Below are positions 9,661 through 18,526 of a DNA stretch of 64,000 nucleotides, in pieces (the stretch's first letter is position 1; the number at the start of each line of letters is the position of its first letter). Source of the DNA: Streptococcus hyointestinalis (lineage in GTDB: Bacteria > Bacillota > Bacilli > Lactobacillales > Streptococcaceae); NCBI RefSeq assembly GCF_900459405.1, contig NZ_UHFN01000007.1:1240001-1304000 (forward strand). The letters run 5' to 3'. The notes under the pieces were generated by a model that was not told the DNA's origin, did not search any database, and saw nothing but the letters and a program-made list of their open reading frames with translations. The position numbers were made by a program, and so were the translations under genes.

Positions 9661-10483
9661 CTACTGCCACCATCCTATCCTTGCCAAACATATCTTGAAT
9701 CACACGCACCCTTGCCTTTGGCAAGTGCTTTCGCACCATCTCTGCAAGTCCCTGCCCCTGCTTATAGCCAATCTCAAAATAGAGCTTGCCCTTAGCTGTG
9801 AGATAGCTACTTGCTTGTTCGATGATTTGCCGGTAAATAGCATAGCCATCTTCTTGAGCAAAGAGAGCACTATGAGGCTCTGAAGTGAGGACATTGACCC
9901 CCACCTCACCCTTATCACTCTCAGCGATGTAGGGCGGATTGGACACGATAATATCAAATGGACCTTGAACAGCGCTAAAAACGTCGGAGAGGACAAAGCT
10001 CACATCAAGCGCCAAAGCCTTGGCATTTTGCTGTGCTACATCCAGAGCAGCCTGCGAGAGGTCGCTGGCAGTGACCTGCCAGTTTGGACGTCCTTTTTTC
10101 AGTGCCAAAGCAATAGCTCCGCTACCTGTACCAATATCCAAGACTCTACAAGCTGTGTCTGGATTTTCAGTCAGTATCAGCTCAACCAGCTCCTCAGTCT
10201 CAGGTCGTGGAATAAGCACACGCTCATCCACATTAAGCGTCATATCGCAAAAGAGCGCATAACCCAAAATATACTGAGCAGGCTTGTGGCTAACCAGCTG
10301 GCTGTAGATAGCCTCAAGAAGAGCAAGGTCACTCTCAGAAATAGCTTGATTTTGCGCTAAGAGATAGTCAAGCGTTGACCAGCCTTTTTGCTCCTTAAAG
10401 ACAAAGGCTAACGCTTCACTTTCCTCGCCGATAATGGCTATTTTTTGCTGATAATGCTCAAAAGCTTGTGCGTAATTCATCAT
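9638..10483 (-). CDS. prmC: Peptide chain release factor N5-glutamine methyltransferase
   Basis: SAM-dependent methyltransferase that modifies the Gln of the GGQ motif in release factors. The N-terminal substrate-recognition domain occupies about residues 1-85; the Rossmann domain shows [13 protein letters not shown] and the hallmark [11 protein letters not shown]. It lies directly after prfA, which encodes its substrate, with start and stop overlapping by four bases (ATGA). Length (281 residues) is typical. Confidence 0.96.
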   Translation of the reverse strand: MMNYAQAFEHYQQKIAIIGEESEALAFVFKEQKGWSTLDYLLAQNQAISESDLALLEAIYSQLVSHKPAQYILGYALFCDMTLNVDERVLIPRPETEELVELILTENPDTACRVLDIGTGSGAIALALKKGRPNWQVTASDLSQAALDVAQQNAKALALDVSFVLSDVFSAVQGPFDIIVSNPPYIAESDKGEVGVNVLTSEPHSALFAQEDGYAIYRQIIEQASSYLTAKGKLYFEIGYKQGQGLAEMVRKHLPKARVRVIQDMFGKDRMVAVDDVSIED

Positions 10484-11559
10484 TGATTGAGCTTTTCTAG
10501 TTTTTGCGTTTGGTCGTAAAGAACAAGCGCATCAATGACCTCATCTAGCTTACCAGACAAGATACTGTCCAATTTTTGCAGCGTCAAGCCAATGCGGTGA
10601 TCCGTCACACGGTTTTGCGGGAAATTGTAAGTGCGGATACGCTCCGAGCGGTCTCCCGTACCGACTGTTGACTTACGCTCAGCGTCTTGCTCATCTTGAG
10701 CGATTTGGGCAAAGTGGTCTGCCACACGTGCACGGATAATTTTCATCGCCTTGTCACGGTTTTTCTGCTGCGTGCGCTCTTCTTGCATTTCCACCTTGAT
10801 ATTGGTTGGCAAGTGGACGATACGCACGGCAGTCGCTACCTTATTGACGTTTTGTCCACCAGCACCAGAAGCGTGGTAGATATCGATACGAAGGTCTTTT
10901 GGATCAATGTCGTACTCGACTTCTTCGATTTCAGGCATGACAAGAACGGTCGCTGTTGAGGTGTGGACACGCCCTTGGCTCTCAGTCACAGGCACACGCT
11001 GTACACGGTGCGCACCGCTTTCGTACTTGAGTTTCGAGTAGACCGATTGCCCTGAAACCATAGCGACCACTTCTTTGATACCGCCAACACCATTGACTGA
11101 TGTCTCCATGACCTCAAAGCGCCAGCCTTGGCTTTCAGCGTATTTTTGGTACATGTTGAGAAGGTCTCCGGCAAAGAGGGCGGCTTCATCACCACCTGCT
11201 GCGCCACGGATTTCAAGGATGATGTTCTTGTCATCGTTTGGATCTTTTGGCAATAGTAAAATCTTGAGTTTTTCTTCGTACTCTTCTTTTGTAGCCTTGG
11301 CTTCTTTCAGCTCTTCTTTTGCCATTTCCTCTAGTTCGCTATCACCAGAAGCGTCCTTAATCATCTCTTCGGCATCTGTGATATTTTGCAGAACCTTCTT
11401 GTAGTCACGGTAAACCGCAACGGTTTCACGAGTGCTTGCTTCTTCTTTTGACAAAGCCATAAAACGCTTGGTATCTGAGACGACCTCAGGGTCACTGAGC
11501 AATTCGCCAAGCTCCTCATAGCGATCTTCAACGGCTTGCAGTTGATCGTAGATATTCAT
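10480..11559 (-). CDS. prfA: Peptide chain release factor 1
   Basis: 359 residues. RF1 recognises UAA and UAG stop codons and triggers peptide release. The peptidyl-hydrolysis motif is visible as [10 protein letters not shown], and the codon-reading tripeptide region reads [10 protein letters not shown] (PVT, RF1-type). An N-terminal coiled-coil region (about residues 1-100) is rich in Glu and Lys. First gene of a coupled prfA-prmC-Sua5 set, with tdk just upstream. The protein length and both motifs are intact. Confidence 0.97.
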   Translation of the reverse strand: MNIYDQLQAVEDRYEELGELLSDPEVVSDTKRFMALSKEEASTRETVAVYRDYKKVLQNITDAEEMIKDASGDSELEEMAKEELKEAKATKEEYEEKLKILLLPKDPNDDKNIILEIRGAAGGDEAALFAGDLLNMYQKYAESQGWRFEVMETSVNGVGGIKEVVAMVSGQSVYSKLKYESGAHRVQRVPVTESQGRVHTSTATVLVMPEIEEVEYDIDPKDLRIDIYHASGAGGQNVNKVATAVRIVHLPTNIKVEMQEERTQQKNRDKAMKIIRARVADHFAQIAQDEQDAERKSTVGTGDRSERIRTYNFPQNRVTDHRIGLTLQKLDSILSGKLDEVIDALVLYDQTQKLEKLNQ

Positions 11560-11575
11560 TGGTTTTGTAGTCTCC

Positions 11576-12181
11576 TTAGCTGTTAGTTGTGTTGAGCGGC
11601 TGGTCTAAGTCAGGGTGAAAATAATGCCTGCGACAAACAGGGATATAGGTCTCATTGCCACCGATTTGGATTTGCTCGCCGTGGTAAACAGGCTTGCCAT
11701 TTTCCGTACGCAAGACCATGGTTGCCTTTTTAGAGCAAAATTGGCAGATGGTTTTAATCTCTTCAATCTTGTCTGCCAAAAGCAAGAGGTATTTTGACCC
11801 TTCAAAAAGCTCATTTTGAAAATCATTTTTAAGCCCAAATGCCATGACAGGAATGTCATACTCATCCACCAAGCGTGCCAAGTCATAGACATTTTGCTTG
11901 CTCAAAAACTGACACTCATCAATCAAAACACAATAAGGCTTTTTAGGTAATCTAGTCACTAAGCCGATAATGTCAGTCTCATTTGAGATGGGAATCGCCT
12001 CACGGCGCATGCCGATACGGCTCGAGACAATCCCAACGCCGTCCCGTGTGTCAAGAGCACTCGTCATGATAACGACAGGCTTTCCCTGCTCCTCATAGTT
12101 GTGCGCTACTTTTAAAATTTCAATGGTCTTACCAGAATTCATGGTACCATACTTATAGTAGAGTTGTGCCAAAACGCTCAT
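11576..12181 (-). CDS. tdk: Thymidine kinase
   Basis: Type II thymidine kinase, 201 residues, phosphorylating thymidine (and deoxyuridine) for salvage. Walker A is YGTMNSGKT near residue 15; the lid and zinc site show the Cys pairs CQFC and later VCRRH. Start: ATG at 12181 follows AAGGTGAG; a GTG two codons upstream is within that ribosome-binding site and is rejected. It heads the tdk-prfA-prmC-Sua5-glyA operon, a common streptococcal arrangement. Confidence 0.95.
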   Translation of the reverse strand: MSVLAQLYYKYGTMNSGKTIEILKVAHNYEEQGKPVVIMTSALDTRDGVGIVSSRIGMRREAIPISNETDIIGLVTRLPKKPYCVLIDECQFLSKQNVYDLARLVDEYDIPVMAFGLKNDFQNELFEGSKYLLLLADKIEEIKTICQFCSKKATMVLRTENGKPVYHGEQIQIGGNETYIPVCRRHYFHPDLDQPLNTTNS

Positions 12182-12247
12182 TCTCACCTTCTAATATGAT
12201 CTCGTCTATTATATCAAAAAAGACGCTGTCTTGCTACTCTATACAGA

Positions 12248-12275
12248 TAAAAACCTCTCAACAAGAGTTGAGAGG
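12248..12275 (-). terminator. Rho-independent terminator after pbuX
   Basis: On the minus strand, CCTCTCAAC / GTTGAGAGG with a four-base loop is followed by TTTTTAT. It lies just after the permease stop codon and before tdk's promoter region. Confidence 0.88.
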
Positions 12276-12281
12276 CTAAGT

Positions 12282-13550
12282 TTATTTGGACTCTTTGCCG
12301 TTAAAGAGTAGATTTAGCGTAATAGAGCACAGTGTTGCGATGACAATACCGTTTGTCAAGAACATTTGAGCGTTGGTTGGTAGGCTATCAAAAAGATTGG
12401 TACCGTTAAATCCAACGCCTGCAGCAATTGAAACCGCTGCGATGATGAGATTGTGCTCGTTATTTTTGAAATCAACGGAGTTGAGGATTTGAATCCCTTG
12501 GACAGAGACCATCCCAAACATGACCAGCATACCGCCACCAAGCACTGGACTTGGAATCATCTGCGCTAGCGCTCCAAATTTTGGAAGCAATCCTAGAATA
12601 ACTAAGAAAAGCGCTGTGTAGTAGATTGGACGACGTGTGCGGATACCAGAGAGTTGCACCAAGCCGACATTTTGCGAGAAACCTGTGTATGGGAAAGTAT
12701 TGAAAATACCGCCAAGTAAAACGGCAAATCCTTCGGCACGGTAGCCATTTCTCAGACGCTTGCTATCAAGTGTCTCTCCTGTGATGTCAGCAAGAGCAAG
12801 ATAAACACCTGTCGACTCAACCAAGGACACCACTGCGATGATACACATCATGACAATAGATGACAGCTCAAACTTTGGCATACCAAAGTAAAATGGTGTT
12901 GGCACATGGACAATAGGCGCTTCTGCTACCGCTGAAAAATCAACTAGACCCATAAAGGCAGCAACCACAGTTCCCACAATCAAGCCAATCAAAATCGAAA
13001 TGGACTTGATAAAACCAGTGGTAAACTTATGCAGCAACAAGATAATAGCAATCGTTAGAAGAGATAAAATCAAGCTCGTAGCACTTGGTGACTTGGCATT
13101 GTCTCCCATATTGCCAACAGCGACTGAGATAAGCGTCAAGCCAATAGTTGTGATAACAGAACCTGTCACAATCGGCGGGAAAAACTGAGCGATTTTTGAA
13201 AAGACACCAGCAATCGCAATGACAAAGATACCAGATGCTATAAGAGCACCAAACATAGTGCCACTACCGTGCTTTGCTCCGATGATAGATAGCGGCGCTA
13301 CCGACTGAAAGGCGACCCCTAAGACTACTGGTAGCCCCACACCAAAGTGCTTACGCAACTGCACTTGGAGGAATGTCGCTATCCCGCACATGAAAATATC
13401 CGTCGAGATGAGATAGGTCAATTGCTCTGATGAGTAGTTAAGCGCTGAGGCGATCATGATAGGCACTAAAATAGAGCCAGAATACATAGCCAGCAAATGC
13501 TGCAAACCTAAAATGGCAGCTTGGGAATGTTTTTGTTCGTTGAGTTCCAT
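12282..13550 (-). CDS. pbuX: Xanthine permease (NCS2 family)
   Basis: About 422 residues with 12-14 predicted membrane segments, of the nucleobase:cation symporter-2 family. Motifs: LGLQHLLAMYSGSILVP at the N-terminus, the NCS2 loop GFSQNVGLVQLSGIRTR, and GGGMLVMFG. It imports xanthine, which the preceding gene's enzyme traps as XMP. The start is ambiguous: ATG at 13550 is 12 bases from GGAGG (13563-13567), while ATG at 13559 is only 3 bases away; both lie at or within the xpt stop. Longer starts inside xpt are less likely. Transcribed from the xpt riboswitch promoter. Confidence 0.93.
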   Translation of the reverse strand: MELNEQKHSQAAILGLQHLLAMYSGSILVPIMIASALNYSSEQLTYLISTDIFMCGIATFLQVQLRKHFGVGLPVVLGVAFQSVAPLSIIGAKHGSGTMFGALIASGIFVIAIAGVFSKIAQFFPPIVTGSVITTIGLTLISVAVGNMGDNAKSPSATSLILSLLTIAIILLLHKFTTGFIKSISILIGLIVGTVVAAFMGLVDFSAVAEAPIVHVPTPFYFGMPKFELSSIVMMCIIAVVSLVESTGVYLALADITGETLDSKRLRNGYRAEGFAVLLGGIFNTFPYTGFSQNVGLVQLSGIRTRRPIYYTALFLVILGLLPKFGALAQMIPSPVLGGGMLVMFGMVSVQGIQILNSVDFKNNEHNLIIAAVSIAAGVGFNGTNLFDSLPTNAQMFLTNGIVIATLCSITLNLLFNGKESK

Positions 13551-13551
13551 C

Positions 13552-14133
13552 TTACGCATCTGCCTCCATAAAGGTGATTTGACCGTTTTCAAGCGACTGC
13601 AAGCGGGCAAGTGAAGTCACTCGCACACCCTCTTTTTCTAAGAACTGGCGCCCGTCTTGGAAGGATTTCTCAATGACAATGCCGACACCTGCTACCTTGG
13701 CACCAGCCTGCTCGATGATACTAATCAAGCCCTTAGCTGCCTGACCATTTGCCAAAATATCATCCACAATCAAAACCACGTCATCTTCACTTAAAAACTT
13801 GCTAGCAATAGAGACTTGGCTAGTGGTTTGTTTGGTAAATGAATAAACGTCAGCGCTTAAAATGCCCTCTGTCATGGTGATGTTTTTGGCTTTTTTGGCA
13901 AAAATCATCGGCACCTGCATAGTCTCTGCAGTATAGAGTGCAGGAGCAATCCCTGAGGCTTCAATGGTGACAATCTTTGTGATACCAGCGTCTTTGTAAG
14001 CTTCTGAAAAGACTTTCCCAATTTCTTTCATCAAGCCAGTATCCACTTGGTGGGTCAAAAAGCTGTCCACTTTTAAAACTGTGTCACTTAAAACGCTGCC
14101 GTCTTTGACAATACGGTCTTCTAATAATTTCAT
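13552..14133 (-). CDS. xpt: Xanthine phosphoribosyltransferase
   Basis: 193 residues. Converts xanthine and PRPP to XMP in purine salvage. The PRPP-binding loop is [18 protein letters not shown] near residue 125; the N-terminus ([25 protein letters not shown] in part) is typical of Xpt. GGAGG is positioned directly upstream. Forms an operon with the xanthine permease and is preceded by a purine riboswitch with attenuator, so it is switched off when guanine is plentiful. Confidence 0.96.
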   Translation of the reverse strand: MKLLEDRIVKDGSVLSDTVLKVDSFLTHQVDTGLMKEIGKVFSEAYKDAGITKIVTIEASGIAPALYTAETMQVPMIFAKKAKNITMTEGILSADVYSFTKQTTSQVSIASKFLSEDDVVLIVDDILANGQAAKGLISIIEQAGAKVAGVGIVIEKSFQDGRQFLEKEGVRVTSLARLQSLENGQITFMEADA

Positions 14134-14150
14134 TTTTCCTCCAAAAAAGT

Positions 14151-14174
14151 AAAAAAGGCTAAGGAATCCTTAAC
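14151..14174 (-). terminator. Riboswitch-controlled attenuator in the xpt leader
   Basis: On the minus strand GGTTAAGG / CCTTAGCC with a three-base loop is followed by TTTTTTA, ending 17 bases before the xpt start codon. Part of the 5' arm (TTAAG) can instead pair with CTTAG just downstream of the aptamer, a plausible antiterminator. Confidence 0.82.
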
Positions 14175-14204
14175 CTCATTGTGCATTCTACCAGTAGACT
14201 AAGC

Positions 14205-14271
14205 TACCTCATTGTTAGGCATTTACGGTGCCTTGTAGAAACGTTGAGCCCATTCTCAACATAAATAAGGT
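14205..14271 (-). promoter_or_regulatory. Purine (guanine-class) riboswitch aptamer
   Basis: Read on the minus strand: P1 arms ACCTTATT and AATGAGGT; P2 TTGAG-loop-CTCAA; the conserved joining segment GTTTCTAC; P3 with the core GCACCGTAAATGC; and the closing segment AACAATG. The position equivalent to nucleotide 74 (GACUAUG in guanine and GAUUAUG in adenine aptamers) is C, which predicts guanine or xanthine-type rather than adenine recognition. Placement before xpt-pbuX agrees. Confidence 0.9.
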
Positions 14272-14302
14272 TTTTATAGGGTCACTAACTTATGACCTTT
14301 TC

Positions 14303-14331
14303 ATTGTATCATTTCAACACTTATATTGCAA
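14303..14331 (-). promoter_or_regulatory. xpt-pbuX promoter
   Basis: On the minus strand TTGCAA (14326-14331), a 17-base spacer and TACAAT (14303-14308). The transcript would begin about 25 bases before the riboswitch P1 stem. Confidence 0.82.
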
Positions 14332-14346
14332 GATGACAAAAAAGTG

Positions 14347-15282
14347 TCATTGATAGCGCTTCATGATGGCACACAGTTTCTCCAGATAAGCTTCACGCAA
14401 AAAAGAAGGCTCTAAAACCGTCACATGCTCACCGAAAGTGATGAGATAATGCACTAGATAATCTAACTCTTCACGATTAAAACGCCCGACAATGTAGCTT
14501 TTGTCATTTTCTTCTTGTAGCTTCATATCACGATAAGCCCCTTTTAGAAAATGCTCTTTGCCCATAGCGTCTACCTCACACTTAAACGGCGTGTCCAGAT
14601 AATCTTGATAAAAAGATCTGAAAGACTGAGCGAGCTCTTTGCGACTTTGTCGCTTTTCTTGATTGTCTGCTTTCTCGCAGGCTAAGAGACAATCCACACG
14701 ATAAGTCTTCCACCTCGCCTCATCTACCACATAGGCTTCAAAAAACCAGATACCACTACGGTAAAAGACTGTGTAGATTTGGATGACTTGCTGCAAGTGC
14801 TCTTTTTGCTGGTAATCAATCCACAGCAACTGCTCCTCTACCGTCGCTTCTAGCAATTGTCTCAAAAATGTACTAGATGAAATCACCGGAATATCGTAAA
14901 ATTCCAGGACATCTAAAATCTTTAAAACATAGTCTTTCTGCCTTTTGGAGAGAGAAGCCAGCAGTTTTTCAAAAATCTGCGGATAGCTTTTGTCAAACGG
15001 CGTCACAGACAGTCTCTTTACGGACTGGAGAGCGTAAAAAATCATGGTCAAGTCATCTTGTGTAAAATAAACTGGAGCTAGTAGACTTTTTTGCACCAAA
15101 TGATAGCCACCGTTTTTGCCAGTTTCGGTATAAAAAGCCAAGCCCATCTCCTCTAGTGCCGTCATGTCTCGCAGAGCCGTTCGCTTTGAAATCTCAAACT
15201 CTGACATGAGGTCTTTGAGCTGGAAAAAGGAGCGTTCTGATAGGAATATAAGTTCTTGGTTGAGGCGTTCTGATTTTTTCAT
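14347..15282 (-). CDS. WYL-domain HTH transcriptional regulator (DeoR-like)
   Basis: 311 residues. The N-terminus (about 1-60) is a winged helix-turn-helix: FQLKDLMSEFEISKRTALRDMTALEEMGL. The C-terminal two thirds form a WYL-type ligand-sensing module (motif region LLWIDYQQKEH ... YRSGIWFFEAYVVDEARWKTYRVDCL, given in parts). Start at 15282 is preceded by AAGGAAAG; the longer frame to 15306 would include a palindromic operator. It is divergent from a flavodoxin-fold oxidoreductase, so it likely controls that gene and itself. WYL proteins can bind nucleotides or nucleic acids; the signal here is unknown. Confidence 0.85.
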   Translation of the reverse strand: MKKSERLNQELIFLSERSFFQLKDLMSEFEISKRTALRDMTALEEMGLAFYTETGKNGGYHLVQKSLLAPVYFTQDDLTMIFYALQSVKRLSVTPFDKSYPQIFEKLLASLSKRQKDYVLKILDVLEFYDIPVISSSTFLRQLLEATVEEQLLWIDYQQKEHLQQVIQIYTVFYRSGIWFFEAYVVDEARWKTYRVDCLLACEKADNQEKRQSRKELAQSFRSFYQDYLDTPFKCEVDAMGKEHFLKGAYRDMKLQEENDKSYIVGRFNREELDYLVHYLITFGEHVTVLEPSFLREAYLEKLCAIMKRYQ

Positions 15283-15299
15283 CTTTTCTTTCCTTATTG

Positions 15300-15316
15300 G
15301 TGTCATATTTTGACAC
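15300..15316. promoter_or_regulatory. Palindromic operator between the WYL regulator and oxidoreductase genes
   Basis: GTGTCA-TATTT-TGACAC, a perfect six-base inverted repeat. It spans the -35 position of an extended -10 promoter, TGTTATGAT at 15324-15332, that would serve the plus-strand oxidoreductase. The likely binder is the divergently encoded WYL regulator. Confidence 0.55.
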
Positions 15317-15363
15317 TATTTTCTGTTATGATAAGCATATCAAAAGAAAAAGGAGAACACAAA

Positions 15364-16002
15364 ATGAAAACTTTACTTATCAATGCCCACCCAGATTTTA
15401 ACAATAAAACAAGCTATAGTGCCTACTTGCAAGAAAAATTCCTTGATAAGTACAGGGCGCAATTTCCACACCAAGACCTGACCATTTTAAATCTCTATGA
15501 GGAAACCATCCCACGTATCGAGCAGGATGAATTGCTCGGCATTTGGCAAAAACAAGCGGATAATCTTCCTTTGACAGAAAGCGAAGCCAGTCTAGCCCAG
15601 CAATCGCAAGCTCTGTTAGAGCAATTTAAAGCCCACCACCGTATCGTCATCGTCTCTCCTCTGCATAATTTCAATGTGACCTCACGCATGAAAGACTACA
15701 TCGACAATATTTTGATTGCTAGAGAGACCTTTAGATACACTGAAAGCGGTTCTGTCGGGCTCATGAGTGATGATTATCAAGTGCTTCTGCTACTTGCCAG
15801 TGGCTCTATCTACACCAATCAAGACCGCTATACGTATCTTGATTTTGCACCCAACTATATCCGTGGCATTTTCCAAGAAATCATGGGCTTTGACGCCTTT
15901 CACCTTGTGAGAGCGCAAGGCACTTCTGTTCGCTCTAGGGAGGAAGTCCTATCGGAGGCAAATGCTGACTTGGAAAAAGCGTTTCCTGCCTTTTATCAGT
16001 AA
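15364..16002 (+). CDS. Flavodoxin-fold NAD(P)H-dependent oxidoreductase (azoreductase/quinone reductase type)
   Basis: 212 residues. The N-terminus MKTLLINAHPDFNNKTSYS is the FMN phosphate loop of the flavodoxin_2 family; VSPLHNFNVTSRMKDYIDNIL contains the flavin-contacting PxxNF motif typical of AzoR-like enzymes. These reduce quinones, azo dyes or nitroaromatics by two electrons using NAD(P)H. Start at 15364 has AAGGAGAA upstream. Divergent from the WYL regulator, suggesting induction by an electrophile or quinone. Confidence 0.88.
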   Translation: MKTLLINAHPDFNNKTSYSAYLQEKFLDKYRAQFPHQDLTILNLYEETIPRIEQDELLGIWQKQADNLPLTESEASLAQQSQALLEQFKAHHRIVIVSPLHNFNVTSRMKDYIDNILIARETFRYTESGSVGLMSDDYQVLLLLASGSIYTNQDRYTYLDFAPNYIRGIFQEIMGFDAFHLVRAQGTSVRSREEVLSEANADLEKAFPAFYQ

Positions 16003-16005
16003 AAT

Positions 16006-16034
16006 AAAGCTGGGACTTGCCCAGCTTTGTTTTT
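16006..16034. terminator. Bidirectional terminator between the oxidoreductase gene and guaC
   Basis: AAAGCTGGG / CCCAGCTTT with a five-base loop, T-rich on the plus side and A-rich on the other, sitting between two convergent genes. Confidence 0.85.
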
Positions 16035-17016
16035 AAATCGAGTCGCCATTCCAAATGGAGTTTTTGACGATAACGTAGTCAACATGGCGTAGACTCTCAA
16101 GGTCTCGTCCCCCAGCGTAGGAGATGGAGCTTTGAAGGTCTTGCTGCATTTCCGTCAATGTATCAGAGAGATGTCCTTTGACTGGTAGCAGGATTTTCTT
16201 GCCTTCGACATTTTTATGTTCACCCTTTTGATACTCAGACGCTGAACCGTAGTATTCCTTGTACTGCTCGCCATCCACTTCTACTAACTTTCCAGGGCTT
16301 TCTAGGTGCCCTGCAAAGAGTGAGCCAATCATGACCATGGTCGCTCCAAAGCGGATGGACTTGGCAATATCACCGTGCGTGCGGATACCACCATCAGCGA
16401 TGATAGGCTTTCTAGCAGCCTTAGCACACCAACGCAGAGCCGCCAATTGCCAACCACCGGTACCAAAGCCAGTCTTGACCTTGGTGATACAGACTTTCCC
16501 CGGTCCAATGCCTAGCTTTGTAGCATCAGCGCCAGCATTTTCCAAATCACGAACCGCCTGTGGTGTGCCGACATTGCCAGCGATGACAAAGGTCTCAGGC
16601 AACTCTTTTTTGATATGCTTTATCATCTCAATCACGCTGTCTGCATGCCCGTGCGCAATATCAATGGTGATAAACTCAGGAACATCGTCCTTAAGCGAGC
16701 TGACAAAGTCATACTCGTAGTTCTTGACACCGACAGAGATTGAGGCGATAAGCCCCTTGTCGTGCATGCGCTTGATAAAAGGTTTACGTGCCTCCTCGTC
16801 AAAACGGTGCATGATGTAAAAGTAGCCTTCTTTTGCCAAATTCTCCGCAATCGCTTCATCGATGATAGTCTGCATATTGGCAGGAACGACTGGCATCTTG
16901 AAGCGGTAGTTGCCAAGTGTGACACTAGTATCCGCTTCAGAGCGGCTCTTGATGATACACTTGTTTGGCACTAGCTGGATATCTTCGTAATCAAAAACAG
17001 GGATGTCATTTAACAT
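16033..17016 (-). CDS. guaC: GMP reductase
   Basis: 327 residues of the IMPDH/GMPR TIM-barrel family without a CBS insert. Converts GMP to IMP with NADPH, releasing ammonia. The catalytic Cys is in [15 protein letters not shown] near residue 177, followed by [16 protein letters not shown] (phosphate-binding loop) and [13 protein letters not shown]. The length fits GuaC, not GuaB (about 490). It works with xpt/pbuX in purine interconversion but has its own promoter. Confidence 0.95.
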   Translation of the reverse strand: MLNDIPVFDYEDIQLVPNKCIIKSRSEADTSVTLGNYRFKMPVVPANMQTIIDEAIAENLAKEGYFYIMHRFDEEARKPFIKRMHDKGLIASISVGVKNYEYDFVSSLKDDVPEFITIDIAHGHADSVIEMIKHIKKELPETFVIAGNVGTPQAVRDLENAGADATKLGIGPGKVCITKVKTGFGTGGWQLAALRWCAKAARKPIIADGGIRTHGDIAKSIRFGATMVMIGSLFAGHLESPGKLVEVDGEQYKEYYGSASEYQKGEHKNVEGKKILLPVKGHLSDTLTEMQQDLQSSISYAGGRDLESLRHVDYVIVKNSIWNGDSI

Positions 17017-17096
17017 ATGATACTCCTAAATTCATAAAATGACCTTCCTATGTGACAAATCACATCGCTAGGTAATTTCTTACCCTTCCGCTATCA

Positions 17097-17125
17097 ATTG
17101 TAGAGCATTCTTTGTCTTTTGTCAA
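17097..17125 (-). promoter_or_regulatory. guaC promoter
   Basis: On the minus strand TTGACA (17120-17125), 17-base spacer, TACAAT (17097-17102). The predicted leader of about 75 bases contains a hairpin ATGTGA-loop-TCACAT (about 17050-17066). Confidence 0.8.
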
Positions 17126-17253
17126 TAAATAGAGATTATCTCATGTAAAATCCCGCTAAAACACAAACATTATTTTCCGCTACTGCTTCTACTAGATTTA
17201 TGATACAATAGGCATGAACAGTTATCTGTATCCTAGAGAAAGTTGGTTCTACC

Positions 17254-17439
17254 ATGCCATTTGTTAAAATTGATTTATTTGAAGGGCGCACACAAGAGCA
17301 AAAAGATGAGTTGGCTCGTGAAGTGACTGAGGTTGTCTCACGCATTGCTAAAGCGCCAAAAGAAGCTATCCACGTCTTTATCAATGACATGCCAGAAGGC
17401 ACTTACTACCCACATGGTGAGATGAAAAAGAAAAACTAA
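17254..17439 (+). CDS. 4-oxalocrotonate tautomerase family protein
   Basis: 61 residues. After removal of Met the N-terminal residue is Pro (MPFVKIDLFEGRT), the general base of this superfamily; the rest (KDELAREVTEVVSRIAKAP, then VFINDMPEGTYYP) fits the short hexameric 4-OT form. Streptococci lack the catechol meta-cleavage pathway, so the physiological substrate is unknown. An extended -10 (TGATACAAT, 17201-17209) lies 45 bases upstream; the ribosome-binding site is weak (AGAAAG). Confidence 0.88.
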   Translation: MPFVKIDLFEGRTQEQKDELAREVTEVVSRIAKAPKEAIHVFINDMPEGTYYPHGEMKKKN

Positions 17440-17440
17440 G

Positions 17441-17466
17441 CTGCTTGATTAAAGCAGTTTTTCTTT
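17441..17466 (+). terminator. Rho-independent terminator after the tautomerase gene
   Basis: CTGCTT / AAGCAG hairpin with a five-base loop followed by TTTTTCTTTT. Confidence 0.8.
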
Positions 17467-17512
17467 TGACCTGAAAACAGCTGTAATAGTCTTAGAAAAA
17501 TTCAGAAAAGGC

Positions 17513-17541
17513 TTGCATTTTTGAAAAGATAGCGCTATCAT
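17513..17541 (+). promoter_or_regulatory. apbE operon promoter
   Basis: TTGCAT (17513-17518), 17-base spacer, TATCAT (17536-17541). The same hexamer pair form, TTGCWT-N17-TATCAT, occurs at 23902-23930 before the distant flavinylation-motif gene. Confidence 0.7.
17524..17539. promoter_or_regulatory. Candidate operator in the apbE promoter
   Basis: AAAAGATAGCGCTATC contains the perfect 12-base palindrome GATAGCGCTATC, overlapping the -10 element, a position typical of repression. The near-identical AAAAGATAGTGCTATC is at 23846-23861. Confidence 0.5.
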
Positions 17542-17564
17542 ATAGTGTATAAGGAGGTGTTTTC

Positions 17565-18503
17565 GTGTATGCTAACCGCCGTCTCAAGATGATGGGAACG
17601 GTCATTGACATTGCTATTTATTCTCATCAGGCAGAACGTCAGATAGATGAGGTCATCGAGCAGCTGACTGTCCTTAAAAACCGCTTTAGTGCTAACGACG
17701 ATGACTCTGAACTGATGACTATCAATCACAGCGCAGGCATTTCAAGCATCTCAGTGCAGCCAGATTTGTATCACTTGATTGCTATTGGCAAGGAGCATAG
17801 TCTAGAGAAGCCCAGCAATCTCAACATCGCACTGGGTCCTGTCGTGCAGGCTTGGCGGATTGGCTTTAGCGACGCTAGAGTTCCTAGCGAAGATGAGATT
17901 ACTCAGGCGCTAGCGCTGTCTGACCCTAGAGACATCATCCTAGACGAGAAGGAGCACAGCGTTTTTCTCGCCAAAAAAGGCATGAAAATTGACCTCGGTG
18001 CTCTTGCCAAGGGCTATATAGCAGACGCTATCATGGCTACTCTTGCTAAGCAAGACGCAAGCTCTGCTATGATTAACCTCGGTGGTAACGTGCTGGTCTA
18101 TGGAGCCAATCCCAAGCGCCCAAGCGGTGAGTGGTTCATCGGTATCCAAGCGCCTAGTCACAAAAGAGGAGTGCATCTAGGTGTTCTCCCTATCACATCG
18201 GGGTCTGTGGTGACTTCTGGTATCTATGAGCGACATCTTAGCGTAAATGGCAAGGACTACCACCATATCTTTGACAAAAAGACAGGCTATCCTATCGAGA
18301 GTCCTCTCTCAAGTCTTACCATTGTGTCTGCTTTGTCGCTTGATTGTGAGATTTGGACGACGAGACTTTTTGGACTAGCGCTTGATGAGGTGCTTTTTGC
18401 CATTGAACAAACACCCCACATTGAGGGTATCTTAGTGACCAGGGAGGGACGTGTCATTCTCTCAAGTGGTCTTGAGAAGCGCTTCATCCCTTATCACTTT
18501 TAG
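17565..18503 (+). CDS. apbE: FAD:protein FMN transferase (cytosolic-type ApbE)
   Basis: 312 residues. ApbE transfers FMN from FAD to a Thr or Ser in target proteins through a phosphoester bond, with Mg2+. Motifs: N-terminal MMGTVIDIAI, the central KIDLGALAKGYIAD near residue 145, INLGGNVLVYG, and KDYHHIFDKKTGYP near 230. There is no signal peptide or lipobox, unlike exported ApbE, so it should act in the cytosol. Translation begins at GTG, seven bases after AAGGAGG. It is followed at 23 bases by an FMN reductase gene and then by a larger one whose C-terminal tail carries two candidate acceptor motifs. Confidence 0.93.
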   Translation: MYANRRLKMMGTVIDIAIYSHQAERQIDEVIEQLTVLKNRFSANDDDSELMTINHSAGISSISVQPDLYHLIAIGKEHSLEKPSNLNIALGPVVQAWRIGFSDARVPSEDEITQALALSDPRDIILDEKEHSVFLAKKGMKIDLGALAKGYIADAIMATLAKQDASSAMINLGGNVLVYGANPKRPSGEWFIGIQAPSHKRGVHLGVLPITSGSVVTSGIYERHLSVNGKDYHHIFDKKTGYPIESPLSSLTIVSALSLDCEIWTTRLFGLALDEVLFAIEQTPHIEGILVTREGRVILSSGLEKRFIPYHF

Positions 18504-18526
18504 GATTATAGAATTGAGGAAATGAT

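Noticed and set aside
9965..10360. 131-codon open frame on the plus strand inside prmC
   Set aside because: It is antisense to a clearly conserved gene, with no ribosome-binding site or recognisable protein.
13551..13610. N-terminal extension of the xanthine permease
   Set aside because: It lies inside xpt in another frame and does not look like an NCS2 N-terminus.
15283..15306. Longer N-terminus for the WYL regulator (start at 15306)
   Set aside because: It would include part of the palindromic operator as coding sequence and has no ribosome-binding site; AAGGAAAG fits the Met at 15282.
17041..17096. Riboswitch in the guaC leader
   Set aside because: A small hairpin is present but no known aptamer core could be recognised.
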